A stretch of 64,000 bases of DNA from Azorinus chamasolen (lineage: Eukaryota > Mollusca > Bivalvia > Cardiida > Solecurtidae), in contig OY755242.1 of assembly GCA_963576725.1 (NCBI GenBank), forward strand, positions 4,221,093-4,285,092, in the 5' to 3' direction. This document shows positions 42,318-51,890 of this stretch, piece after piece. A model generated the notes under the pieces. It did no database searches. It saw nothing but the letters and a program-made list of their open reading frames with translations, and was not told the DNA's origin. The translations under genes and the position numbers were made by a program. How positions within the stretch are numbered: position 1 is the first letter of the stretch; each line of letters starts with the position of its first letter.

Positions 42318-43157
42318 AACTGTTATCACTAAACATTGAATGGCTGTATTTCAGGCACTGTTATCACTAAACATTGAATGGCTGTATTTCAGGCACTGTT
42401 AGTACTAAACATTGAATGGCTGTATTTCAGGCACTGTTATCACTAAACATTGAATGGCTGTATTTCAGGCACTGTTATCACTAAACATTGAATGGCTGTA
42501 TTTCAGGCACTGTTATCACTAAACATTGAATGGCTGTATTTCAGGCACTGTTAGTACTAAACATTGAATGGCTGTATTTCAGGCACTGTTAGTACTAAAC
42601 ATTGAATGGCTGTATTTCAGGCACTGTTATCACTAAACATTGAATGGCTGTATTTCAGGCACTGTTATCACTAAACATTGAATGGCTGTATTTCAGGCAC
42701 TGTTATCACTAAACATTGAATGGCTGTATTTCAGGCACTGTTATCACTAAACATTGAATGGCTGTATTTCAGGCACTGTTATCACTAAACATTGAATGGC
42801 TGTATGTCAAGGCACTGTTATCACTAAACATTGAATGGCTGTATTTCAGGCACTGTTATCACTAAACATTGAATGGCTGTATTTCAGGCACTGTTAGTAC
42901 TAAACATTGAATGGCTGTATTTCAGGCACTGTTACTACTAAACATTGAATGGCTGTATTTCAAGGCACTGTTACTACTAAACATTGAATGGCTGTATTTC
43001 AGGCACTGTTAGTACTAAACATTGAATGGCTGTATTTCAGGCACTGTTAGTACTAAACATTGAATGGCTGTATTTCAGGCACTGTTAGTACTAAACATTG
43101 AATGGCTGTATTTCAGGCACTGTTCTAAGTACCAAACTTTGAATGGCTGTTTTTCAG
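42318..43157 (+). repeat. 38-bp minisatellite of splice-acceptor modules, about 22 units
   Basis: Tandem unit of 38 bp: GGCACTGTTATCACTAAACA followed by TTGAATGGCTGTATTTCA. Variants carry TTAGTACTAAAC or TTACTACTAAAC. Each unit holds a branch-point-like ACTAAAC about 20 bases before CTGTATTTCAG|GC. The last unit (cttagaccaaac-like, ctgtttttcag) is the real acceptor of the exon at 43158. Two units read CAAG rather than CAG (at about 42807 and 42961). The array directly abuts coding sequence. Confidence 0.95.
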
Positions 43158-43268
43158 GCTGATGCTCAACTAGATGCAGAGCGGCGATGTTTTTACCAGC
43201 AGTCTATGAAATACGTGTTACAGTTGCAAGAGGTCCAGGAGAGGAAAAAATTTGAATTTGTAGAAATT
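43158..43268 (+). CDS. Graf: BAR-domain exon 5 in window
   Basis: One hundred and eleven bases, phase 0-0, donor gtaagt. Its 37 residues include RRCFYQQSMKYV and LQEVQERKKFEFVE, the hallmark QEVQERK-FEFVE motif of GRAF. The true acceptor (ctgtttttcag, AG at 43156-43157) is the last unit of a roughly 22-copy tandem array, every unit of which carries an acceptor-like end. Use of the preceding unit would read GCA CTG TTC TAA, a premature stop. Confidence 0.93.
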
Positions 43269-43384
43269 GTAAGTAGTGAGATGTAATCAAGAAGCAGTGT
43301 ATTTCTTTAATCGCTATAGAATTGTTCTGCTGTATTTGCAAACAGTAGAGACACATGTCAGTCACTAAGCTGTAGTTCTGTATC

Positions 43385-43642
43385 TTAGCCTTTCTTTCAT
43401 ATAAATGTCTCTTTTCACGCACTTGCAAACAGCATAGACCCAGATCAGATAGCTCCTATAGGAGTCATCTGATCGGGGTCTACTCTGTTTGCTAAAGGAA
43501 TTTGATAGATCTTTTCCTATTTATCTTAGTTTCTAAAATGGCTACAATGTTCCACTTTCCATATTTCATTATAACTATTTTGTTCACCACTATTCAGTAA
43601 GTATTGAAATTTTGAATAGACACAGGACAGGTAAGGGGTTAA
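43385..43642 (+). mobile_element. A-family MITE, complete
   Basis: agcctttctttcatataaat start; core gatagctcctataggagtcatc; gttccactttccatatttca; end caggtaaggggttaa. Confidence 0.85.
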
Positions 43643-43829
43643 TCAGGCCATTGAGTAGTAAAACTTGCAAATGAATTAGAGCTCAATAGTTGGAATGTGT
43701 ATCATTTCATTGCTCTTGACAGATTCTGGGATCATAAAACTTAACTATGATAAGAAATTGGCATCTACAATCTGTAGTCCGCTACATTTCCAAAGTTGAT
43801 TTTGTCTTCTACTTTTCTACAATTTTTTT

Positions 43830-43905
43830 AAAAGCGTTTGATCCTGATGGGATGTTGAATTACTTAGCATCTGATCTGGGTCCAAACTGTTTGTATAAAT
43901 CATAA
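43830..43905. mobile_element. H-family core
   Basis: gtttgatcctgatgggatgt then tgaattacttagcatctgat; ctgggtccaaactgtttg. Confidence 0.5.
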
Positions 43906-44129
43906 CGGGTAGTACAGGGGGTGAACTTGAACTTTTTGCTCAATACTCTCAATTTTGGCCATTTTACAGCACTTGAGTGCAAACATCAGTAAAAAATCTG
44001 TTAGGAACAGACAAACCCAGAGGTGTAATTTATGAAAACTCTACCGCCAAAAATCAATGCAAGTCAATGATTCAAGTAGTGGAAATTGATATCCAAAATT
44101 AGTTTTTGTATGTAGGAAACAAGTGAATT

Positions 44130-44764
44130 GGCATTTATAAACAGTGTAGACCCAGATCAGAGGGCTCATAGAGGAAAAACAGTGTAGACCCAGATCAGAG
44201 GGCTCATAGAGGAAAAACAGTGTAGACCCAGATCAAAGGGCTCATAGAGGAAAAACAGTGTAGACCCAGATCAGAGGGCTCAGAGAGGAAAAACAGTGTA
44301 GACCCAGATCAGAGGGCTCATAGAGGAAAAACAGTGTAGACCCAGATCAGAGGGCTCATAGAGGAAAAACAGTGTAGACCCAGATCAGAGGGCTCATAGA
44401 GGAAAAACAGTGTAGACCCAGATCAGAGGGCTCATAGAGGAAAAACAGTGTAGACCCAGATCAGAGGGCTCATAGAGGAAAAACAGTGTAGACCCAGATC
44501 AGAGGGCTCATAGAGGAAAAACAGTGTAGACCCAGATCAGAGGGCTCATAGAGGAAAAACAGTGTAGACCCAGATCAGAGGGCTCATAGAGGAAAAACAG
44601 TGTATACCCAGATCAGAGGGCTCCTCTAGGAGCCCTCTGATCAGGGTCTACACTGTTTTTCATTCAAAATCCTCTTGCAAATTATACAATTTTATACTAA
44701 ATGGACTATGTTGTTGAACAAAGATGAACCATTCCTCTTGGAAAATTCAACATTCAAAGGTTTA
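44130..44764 (-). mobile_element. C-family MITE with one core arm amplified 13 times
   Basis: Left end ggcatttataaacagtgtag; 13 left arms; a single intact centre, gagggctcctctaggagccctc (44616-44638), and right arm gatcagggtctacactgttt; then the C body to aaaattcaacattcaaaggt. Confidence 0.85.
44141..44634 (+). repeat. 38-bp minisatellite, 13 units, MITE-arm derived
   Basis: Unit acagtgtagacccagatcag agggctcatagaggaaaa, exactly 38 bp apart from 44141 to 44597, with three single-base variants (caaagg, cagagagg, gtataccc). Confidence 0.95.
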
Positions 44765-44814
44765 AACCTGGTTGATAGTGGCACAATTGTGATTACATAT
44801 AAAAACAGTTGAAA

Positions 44815-44898
44815 ATATAATGCAATCTCTGTTGGATCATGATGCGACACCATTTTACTCTGTTTCTCATCTGGATCTGAACTGTTTGCAAAGGTCAT
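44815..44898. mobile_element. H-family core
   Basis: tctgttggatcatgatgcga ... ctgtttctcatctggatctg then aactgtttgcaaag. Confidence 0.5.
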
Positions 44899-45051
44899 CT
44901 GAAATTGGTCGAGAGTGTTGGGAGAGTTATACTCCTCACCTGTATTCAGACTGTAACTGCTATGACAGTAGTTGGTACAAATACTGTTAAATTCAGGCAA
45001 GCGGCCACTCACAAGAAGCATTTGTGTCAGTTTAAAATGACAGGTGGTAGT

Positions 45052-45304
45052 TTAACCCTTTCCCTGTTCAATATTCATGTAAGAAATAATGATATCATGA
45101 ATATTTATTGGCTGAAGTTTTATGATGGCATATGTTAACAGGATTTTCTGGTATTGGTGGAAACTGTGTAGTCATACCTATTACAATTTCATGAGCAAAC
45201 AGAGCAGACCCTGATCATATAATGGCTTCTGTAGAAGCCATCTGATCTGGGTCTACCCTGTTTGCAAAGGCATGAAAAGGCATTTCTTTGAGGGAAATGG
45301 TTAA
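45052..45304 (-). mobile_element. B2-type MITE, complete
   Basis: TTAA ends; ccctttccctgttcaatatt start; core atggcttctgtagaagccatc; end ctttgagggaaatggttaa. Its right TTAA is shared with the next element. Confidence 0.86.
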
Positions 45305-45592
45305 CCCTTTACTCCATAAATACACCTTTTATCACCTTTGTAAACATGGTGGACCAAGATCAGACAGCTCCTATAGAAGCCATCTGACCAGGGTCTGCTC
45401 TGATTGCTTATGAACTTATATAGATCTGAGTCTACATGTACAATTTCTGCCATGGCCAAAACTCCATGTTCATATGCCATTTTTGAAATTTATCTAATTA
45501 ATACTCCTGATGTCATTATTGTCTACAGCAACCACCTGCTTTTTAAGACTCCTATGTTCAATAAATGAAAGGCCGCTAAGGCAGGTCTACTG
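45301..45592 (+). mobile_element. B-family MITE joined to an F right half
   Basis: B portion 45301-45528 (core acagctcctatagaagccatc, long arm to gatgtcattattgtctac), then F portion agcaaccacctgctttttaa to gcaggtctactgta. Confidence 0.75.
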
Positions 45593-45753
45593 TAAATGAA
45601 TTGAGCAACATGGAACGGGAGGGTCAAAGTAACAATTGGATTATTAGATATTGGAGTATTTCGTTGTAAGTCAGTCAGCTGTAAGCACTTGTAAAAACCC
45701 TTATACAGTTTATGATATACTGCAGAGGTGATGTCAGCTTTTTTCCCAATCTT

Positions 45754-46210
45754 TTAAGTCTTTACTTAATGATTATTCATGGAAGAAATAATGATTTAAT
45801 AAATATTAAGTAGCTGATTTTTTATAATGGTATATGAATGTGGCAAACGTTTTGGTCATGCTAGAAGCTGTAGAATCAGATTTACAATATTCCAGGTCTA
45901 TATTATTACACTAATGAAGCAGACTGCTCTGTTTGTTTATGTTATGATAAAGATCTGGGTCCATGCTTATAAAGCTTTTAGTTGAGTCTGAGTTCGTTCT
46001 CAAGTTTTTGATTGGTCAAGGCTCAAATCTGACCAATCAAAAGCTTGAGAACGAACTCAGACTCAACTAAAAAGTTTTATAAGCATGGATACTGATTCTA
46101 CAGTTTCTCCCAGAGCCAAAATGCCCTGTGTTCATATGCCATTAATAAAAAATAATCTTTTGAATATTAATGATGTCATTATTTTTTACCTGAATATTCA
46201 CCAGGCCTTA
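45754..46210. mobile_element. B-family MITE hosting hairpin K
   Basis: Long arm cttaatgattattcatggaa on the left and another long arm, gaatattaatgatgtcatta, on the right, so the host was itself a two-long-arm form; core reduced to gcagactgctctgtttg. Confidence 0.65.
45959..46090. repeat. K hairpin, arms about 60 bp
   Basis: Left ggtccatgcttataaagctt ... gttctcaagtttttgattgg tca; right tgaccaatcaaaagcttgag ... ttataagcatgga; loop aggctcaaatc. A few mismatches. It splits the host word gatctg|attctacag. Confidence 0.88.
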
Positions 46211-46312
46211 ACAGGATTAAGAGGTCATTTTTGAGAGGTTTTATTGAAGTTTCAGTAATATTTCCATGCCCTCTTGATGTTTATATTTTTATCACTATTT
46301 TATTTTTTTCAG

Positions 46313-46355
46313 TTACTTGTGTTCATGTACAGCTTACTCACGTTTTACCATGTTG
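46313..46355 (+). CDS. Graf: BAR-domain exon 6 in window
   Basis: Forty-three bases, acceptor tattttttttcag-type with a long T tract, donor gtaagt. It encodes LLVFMYSLLTFYHV plus one base, matching LLAFLQGLFTFYHHG of GRAF. It is short, but the motif and phase agree on both sides. Confidence 0.9.
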
Positions 46356-46396
46356 GTAAGTAATTTTTGTAAATGGTTAGAATTTAAAATGCAATA

Positions 46397-46596
46397 CAGT
46401 AAAATCTTGATTATTCAAACATTTTGTATGGAAGAATTTAGACCCTTTTAGGCAGGTGGCTGCTTAATGCATGGTGAAAGTCATGCAGAACGTCTAGGAG
46501 CTTTCTGCATAACTTTCACCATGCATTAAACTGCCACCTGTCTTAAAGATCAATAATGATGCGTATGTTAGTGTTTGAATAGTTGAAATTTTACTG
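46397..46596. mobile_element. F-like element with variant ends, 200 bp
   Basis: CAGTAAAATCTTGATTATTC start, gaatagttgaaattttactg end, TA both sides. Hairpin gcaggtggctgcttaatgca ... gcagaacgtctaggagcttt ... catgcattaaactgccacct. About 8 bp are missing in the left half of the centre. Confidence 0.87.
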
Positions 46597-46759
46597 TATT
46601 TGATTAAAACTCTTTGAATGCAGGAAATGAGAATAACCTGCATATGCAAACAGTGCAGGCTCGGGTCAGGGGGCTCCTTGAAAGTCGGAGTCTTTTACAT
46701 CAAATACACTTGAGTCAACCACCTGTGGATTAACAGAACGTGGCACAAACTGACACTTG

Positions 46760-47010
46760 TTTTTTAGCTTGTCTGTTTTGAAGAAAAGTTGAGCAATTGT
46801 GATCACTGGGTCTTAGTCATTGTCGTCGGCATGCAACAACTTTAATGTAGCTCATTACTTGAAAAGTATAAGAGGTATCAATATGAAACTTCATAGGTTA
46901 GTAGATCTCATTGAGGGGAAGGCTTAACATAAGAACCATAACTCTTGATTTGAAAATTTTGGAGTTATGGCCCTTTATCTTTTTCAAAAATGTTTAATTT
47001 AGCAAGACAA
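46760..47010. repeat. dispersed repeat (ataactcttgattt / gttatggccctt type)
   Basis: gtatcaatatgaaacttcat, ggagttatggccctttatct; similar in style to 28900-29140. No coding. Confidence 0.4.
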
Positions 47011-47279
47011 GTACCAAATCAGATAAGCGTTGGCGCCGCACACCGCGCTTATATTAAGCAACTATTATACCCATGTATCACATAACTGTGTATGTGTCGC
47101 AGTACAAATTAGCCTAATTGGTTTTATCAAGTAGCAATTTTTAAGGACTGTAGAAAATAAAACATGATATTCATTTTTTTTGTATATGCATATTTTTTTT
47201 TCACTATTTGAAAAGTAAAATGATGTTTGAATAACCATTGCCATCCTTAATGTATATACATGTAAATGTGTATTGACAG

Positions 47280-47341
47280 GCCATGAGACAGCAGCTGAAG
47301 AAAAACCTTATCTAGAAAATCTACAACACACACTGCAAAAG
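47280..47341 (+). CDS. Graf: BAR-domain exon 7 in window
   Basis: Sixty-two bases, acceptor tattgacag, donor G|GTATGT. Two bases complete the Gly codon (GGC) begun in the previous exon. It then encodes 20 residues, HETAAEEKPYLENLQHTLQK. The donor sequence is repeated in a tandem array that starts immediately in the intron. Reading through the donor gives TGA after 16 codons. Confidence 0.88.
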
Positions 47342-47630
47342 GTATGTGAACCACACTTTGCAAAAAGTATGAGGACCCCAATTTGTATATGATATATTGA
47401 CCAGAATTTGCAAAAAGGTTTGTGGACCGGAATTTGCAACATATGTGGACCACAATTGTAAAAGGTATTTGGACCACAAAATTTTGTAAAAGGTATGTAG
47501 ACCACCATTGTAAAAGGTATGTGGACCACCATTGTAAAAGGTATGTGGACCATTATCTGCAAAAGGTATGTGGACCACGATCTGCAAATGGTATGTGGGC
47601 CGCAATTAAACTACATTGCAAAAGGTGATC
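47342..47630 (+). repeat. 24-25-bp degenerate tandem array derived from a splice donor
   Basis: Repeats of TGYAAAAGGTATGTGGACCA follow the donor of exon 47280-47341 without a gap. Exact G|GTATGT occurs at the true site and again with GT at 47493, 47517, 47541, 47566 and 47591 (spacing 24-25). Proximal units are more degenerate (aaaaagtatgagg, aaaaaggtttgtgg, aacatatgtgg). Overlapping frames in both directions are by-products of the repeat. Confidence 0.85.
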
Positions 47631-47714
47631 AGGTCGCTCCAACAAGAGCCGTCTGATCTGGGTCTACTGTTTTTGCAAAAGCATTAAATGGTGTAAATAT
47701 GGAGCATATGGTTA
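47627..47714 (-). mobile_element. B-family MITE, right half
   Basis: aggtcgctccaacaagagcc, gtctgatctgggtctactgt, aatatggagcatatggttaa. Confidence 0.6.
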
Positions 47715-47754
47715 AGCAATTTTTATAAACATGTAAAGAAGTGTAATTTGTTTG

Positions 47755-47825
47755 TTCTTAGGTAGGCAATCAGATTAGACGCCAAACAACCAGGCGTCTT
47801 ATCAGTTTCCAAACTGTTTAACACA
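47755..47825. mobile_element. H-family core
   Basis: gcaatcagattagacgccaa then acaaccaggcgtcttatcag; tttccaaactgtttaa. Confidence 0.5.
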
Positions 47826-48164
47826 CTCTGATTACATTTTTCAATAGAAATGAAAGAAAGTTGACAGACAAGTTTAGGAAGACAATTATTCTGTACTAAC
47901 TTATAAATGTTAAATGTGGTAAAAGCAGTTTCATATTGAAATTTTGTGATGTCTACCTTGTTTGCAAAATAGTATGGTACCTCTTTCATGAAGCAGCTTA
48001 TGTGTGGTGATGCTGCTACTGCTGCTGATGATGTTTGATGATGGTGTTGGTGTTGATGCTTACCATGATTACAATGATAAATAATAATAAGAAAAACTGA
48101 AAACAGTTTATGTAAGATATTATCTTACATTTCATTTTGTTTGAATATTTTAACCCTTTACCTA

Positions 48165-49578
48165 TATATAAATATCCATATAAGAAATAACTGTAAATAG
48201 ATATCCATGTCAGTAATAACTGTAAATAAATATCCATGTAAGAAATAACTAAATAAATATCCATGTAAGAAATAAATGTCAGAAATAACTAAATAAATAT
48301 CCATGTCAGAAATAACTGTAAATAGATATCCATGTCAGAAATAACTGTAAATAGATATCCATGTAAGAAATAACTAAATAAATATCCATGTAAGAAATAC
48401 ACTGGAGACCCGTTATAACGAGGACCGTTTTACCACTGTATCCGATATAATGCAGGTGGTCTGTGTCGCCGAATTTATTTTGTAAATACTTTATTTATAA
48501 TAATATGATTGAATATCGCAATGAAACATAAAATAAACTTAGGTAAACTTATCCGCCGCTGCAGGCTGAAGGATAAAAACAAACATCGGTCCCTACATAA
48601 ACAATTGAAGCCAATCTTACGTGTTAAAAACTGACAACTATCAACTCGTATATATGCCGCCATGAATGTAATACACACAGCTGATTACCGGCTCGTATCA
48701 TGTGCATGATGCCCTAATAGCACGGGAACCAGTAAAATTTTAACTGCATAACTTTCATTACAAATTAATTGTGTGTATAATTGAGATGCGCGTGTACTGA
48801 ATTTTTTCATTGTCAAAGCCACCAAAGTTTGCACTTTAATTATGAAAAACAAACATCATTAGAAATCTAAACCCCTAACTCAGTGAGGGGTTGGAGGTTA
48901 TATGCTAATGCAGAAAAGGGTGTGTACTCTTTGACCAATCAAATGAAATTTAAAACCACAATAAATTACATGCGACATCACATGTGACCTTTCATTTTCA
49001 GAAAACGGTGACAGCCATATTTATTGTTTTACACAGCAGGTTTAATCGGATTAGGGGTTTGACTGGCCCAGAGGCAATTAACATTTCTCCCTTACGCAAT
49101 TAACATCCTGTCAACAGGCTTGTTTTATGAAATATACTTGGTTGTTTGAAATCATACTCGATTTAATTTGTAATTTTGTATAATTATGTTGAACCTTTCC
49201 AGTACGTGAGTGGGCGGGGAAACAAAGTAAACAAGTCAGTTTCGTTCGAAATTAGTTTATTTTAGGATGATGTTTTTTTGTGTAAGTTTATCTAAATACA
49301 CTGATAAAAAAAAAAACCCGATACAACGCGGTTCCTTTTTTACTGCGGGTTGAAATTTGTGTCCCCGAACCACCGTATTATAACGGGTCTCCAGTGTAAC
49401 TGTAAAATAGATATCCATGTAAGAAATAACTGTAAATAAATATCCATGTCAGAAATAACTGTAAATAAATATCCATGTGAGAAATAACTAAATAAATATC
49501 CATGTAAGAAATAAATGTCAGAAATAAATATCCATGTAAGAAATAACTGTAAATAGATATCCATGTAAGAAATAACTG
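48165..49578. repeat. ~29-bp satellite on both sides of an insertion
   Basis: Unit taaatagatatccatgtcag aaataactg with shorter variants, at 48165-48399 and 49397-49578. The two blocks are one array split by the element at 48400-49396. Confidence 0.85.
48400..49396. mobile_element. pogo/Tigger-like DNA transposon, non-autonomous, 997 bp
   Basis: Terminal inverted repeat CACTGGAGACCCGTTATAA is exact over 19 bp at both ends, with TA flanks (48398-48399 and 49397-49398). Base composition is less AT-rich than its surroundings. Frames inside are short (67 codons) and not transposase-like. Confidence 0.9.
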
Positions 49579-49822
49579 TATGAATAGTGATTTAAGTGAA
49601 ATTGTATAATGGCATTATGAACAAGTTTTTATCATGGCAGAAACAGTAGAATCAGAGCTATGTGTATAGTATTTCATAAGCAAACACGGCATACCCTGAT
49701 CAGATGGCTCCTACAGAAACTGCCTGATCCGGGTCTACTCTGTTTGCAAAGACATTAAAAGGTGTCTCTGTGGTAAAGGATTAACATAAGAAAACTTTTA
49801 AGAAAGCAATAGTTCAACATTA

Positions 49823-50071
49823 GACCTTTATTCCATGAATATTAATGTAAGAATTAATGACATAATAAATATTAATTAGTTTATTTTGTATATTGACACA
49901 TGAACACAGGAAGTTTTGGCAATGGCAGAAACTGTATAATCACACATCTATATTATTTTGTAAGCAAACAGAGTAGATCCTGATCTGACAGCTCCTATAG
50001 GAGCCATCTGATATGGGTATGCTCTGTTTTGCAAAGATGTTGAAGGGCATATTAATGGAGTGAAGGGTTAA
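49823..50071 (-). mobile_element. B-family MITE, complete, 32 bases from exon 50104
   Basis: cctttattccatgaatatta start; core gacagctcctataggagccatc; end tattaatggagtgaagggttaa. Confidence 0.85.
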
Positions 50072-50103
50072 GTTGATTAAATTGTGTTTTTCTTACTTTA
50101 CAG

Positions 50104-50178
50104 ACTAGAAACAATTTTGATACAACAAAAGAACAGGCTGAAAAACTGATGTTGAAGATGTTGGAAGGAAGGGGATCT
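50104..50178 (+). CDS. Graf: BAR-domain exon 8 in window (last BAR helix)
   Basis: Seventy-five bases, phase 0-0, acceptor ttcttactttacag, donor gtaagt. Its 25 residues are TRNNFDTTKEQAEKLMLKM followed by LEGRGS, matching TRNRFEGTRSEVESLMKKM at the end of the GRAF BAR domain. A B-family element ends at 50071, 32 bases before the exon. Confidence 0.92.
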
Positions 50179-50642
50179 GTAAGTACATAGTTTTGGACTG
50201 TCATAACTGTGTTACACTATTTCATGGCTCCAGGTATTTTTTCATGGAGTTGGTTAAAGCTTATCTTGATTATCTTTCAGAGTAGAGTTTTTTTCTGACC
50301 AAAGACTTGTGCATACCCTTTGTGGACTACTGCATTCAGAATAAAGGTTCTGCATAGTGATAAATGATCGAAATTCAAAACTAAAACTTATAAAAATAAA
50401 ATATTTGCCTGATTCGAAATGCATACACATGTCTGCAGTCAGAAAAACTGTTAGAGTAGAGGTGAGTTTTATTGATTTGATGAATACAATGATGACACAT
50501 TAATTTGGATACATTTATTTGAATGAACATGTCTGTATTTATAATTTTAATTTGATAGAAGTAACAATAATGTTTATATATTTATATGTATGTGTGTGTT
50601 CATTTTTCCAATAAAAAAAGAAGAAATTCTGTAGCATAGAAC
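50179..50642. other. intron without recognised feature
   Basis: Begins with donor gtaagt; AT-rich with a short tgtgtgtgtt run. Confidence 0.45.
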
Positions 50643-50886
50643 TAATTGTTTTACCTCATGAATATTTAGTAAGAAATAATGACTGCATGAATATTAATTA
50701 GTTGGACTTTGGCAATATGAACAAGAGAATATGTTACCATGGCAGAAGCTGTAGAATCATATATATGAATTATGTTATAACCAAACAGAACCGGCCCACA
50801 TCAGATGGCTCCTACATGAGTTGTCTGATCAGGGATTCCTCTGTTTGCATAAGTGTGAGGAGGCATTTCTATGAGGTAAAGGGTTA
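50643..50886 (-). mobile_element. B-family MITE, near complete
   Basis: ttttacctcatgaatattta start; core gatggctcctacatgagttgtc; end atttctatgaggtaaagggttaa. Confidence 0.82.
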
Positions 50887-50929
50887 AGCGCTATTTAAAA
50901 CACATCTTATTCTGGGCATTTTCAGCTGT

Positions 50930-51000
50930 TGGTTACTTAATGCAGGACAAAAGTAATGCATGATTTATGACTTGCATTAAGTAACCACCCACTTACTTAC
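50930..51000. mobile_element. F-family fragment
   Basis: gctgttggttacttaatgca, ggacaaaagtaatgcatgat, cttgcattaagtaaccaccc: hairpin arms with the centre missing. Confidence 0.65.
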
Positions 51001-51460
51001 ACTTCACTCCATAGATACACCTTTTAACCCATTCCCTCATAGGCTATTTTTAGATACAACCTCTTTGAATTAATCTACCGAAAAGGAGCATTAACTAGAG
51101 AAAAGGAAACTTTTAGAATTTTGTAGTTTGAAACCATTGTGATAAATAGAACATTTGCTCCTATAGGAGCAAATGCTCTATTTATCACAATGGTTTCACA
51201 AAGTGACTTCTACAGAGTCGTCAAAATTCGTCAATATGAGGGAATGGGTTAACGACTTTGCAAACAGAGTAGACCAAGTACAGATTGTTCCTGTAGGAGC
51301 TGTCAGATCAGGGTCTGTCCTTTTTGCTTCAATAGTGTGATTGATATATCTAATTTAACCCTGTCTTCCATGGCAAAACAATGGGTCATAGAAAAAAATA
51401 ACTTAATTAATATTCATAAGTCATAAATTCTTACATGAATATTGATGAAGTAAAGGGTTA
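50998..51460 (+). mobile_element. B-family MITE hosting an E element
   Basis: Left cttcactccatagatacacc then TTTTAA; right resumes cgactttgcaaacagagtag with centre ttgttcctgtaggagctgtc; end aatattgatgaagtaaagggtta. Confidence 0.83.
51024..51252 (+). mobile_element. E-family MITE, complete, nested at a TTAA
   Basis: TTAA both sides. cattccctcataggctattt start. Core gaaaccattgtgataaatag ... gcatttgctcctataggagc-type centre with one mismatch (aacatttgctcc / agcaaatgctct). End cgtcaatatgagggaatggg. Confidence 0.92.
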
Positions 51461-51649
51461 CTGTAATTAGATATCTTGAACCTGAATTATTTTTGTACAA
51501 GTGGGCATTGTAAAGAAATGTGAAACCAATGCTGAATATATTAGTTTGTTTATTATTTTTCCACCTAACAGCAAAGTATACATTCATAACAATTAACATA
51601 TAAACAAGGTGTGTATATAATCAAGAAAGGCTTATGTATCATCTTCACT

Positions 51650-51735
51650 CTTTCGCTGCCAATATCACATCTGTGATTACCTTTGCATACGGTTTGGATC
51701 CTGATGAGACTCCAAGCTATTTGTTACTCTGATTA
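51650..51735. mobile_element. H-family fragment
   Basis: gtgattacctttgcatacgg, tttggatcctgatgagactc; right arm lost. Confidence 0.45.
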
Positions 51736-51890
51736 TGTTGTTTGAAACAAACATGAAGTAAAAAAAAGAAACTTGTAACAGATGAAAAAGTTTAGCAGAT
51801 AACAAAATTTGGCAGCGGAAGAGTCAATGCAGTATTCAAACACTTTCCTGCTGAATCAGAGCTGAAGATAAGAGATGGTACAGTAAAACC

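Larger units (their letters stand above)
48150..49784 (-). mobile_element. B-family MITE expanded by a satellite and split by a Tigger-like element
   Basis: TTAA and ccctttacctatatataaat start. The sub-terminal word atccatgtaagaaataactg is amplified; core gatggctcctacagaaactgcc at about 49700; ends tctgtggtaaaggattaa. Confidence 0.78.

Noticed and set aside
44141..44640. Regular 38-bp repeats resembling a CRISPR array
   Set aside because: There are no unique spacers: the full 38-bp unit repeats without variable sequence, in a eukaryotic intron, and it derives from a MITE arm.
47308..47605. Overlapping 76-94-codon minus-strand frames
   Set aside because: By-products of the donor-derived 24-bp repeat; three frames open at once.
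48475..48678. Transposase fragment in the Tigger-like element
   Set aside because: A 67-codon frame with no DDE or helix-turn-helix features; the element is non-autonomous.
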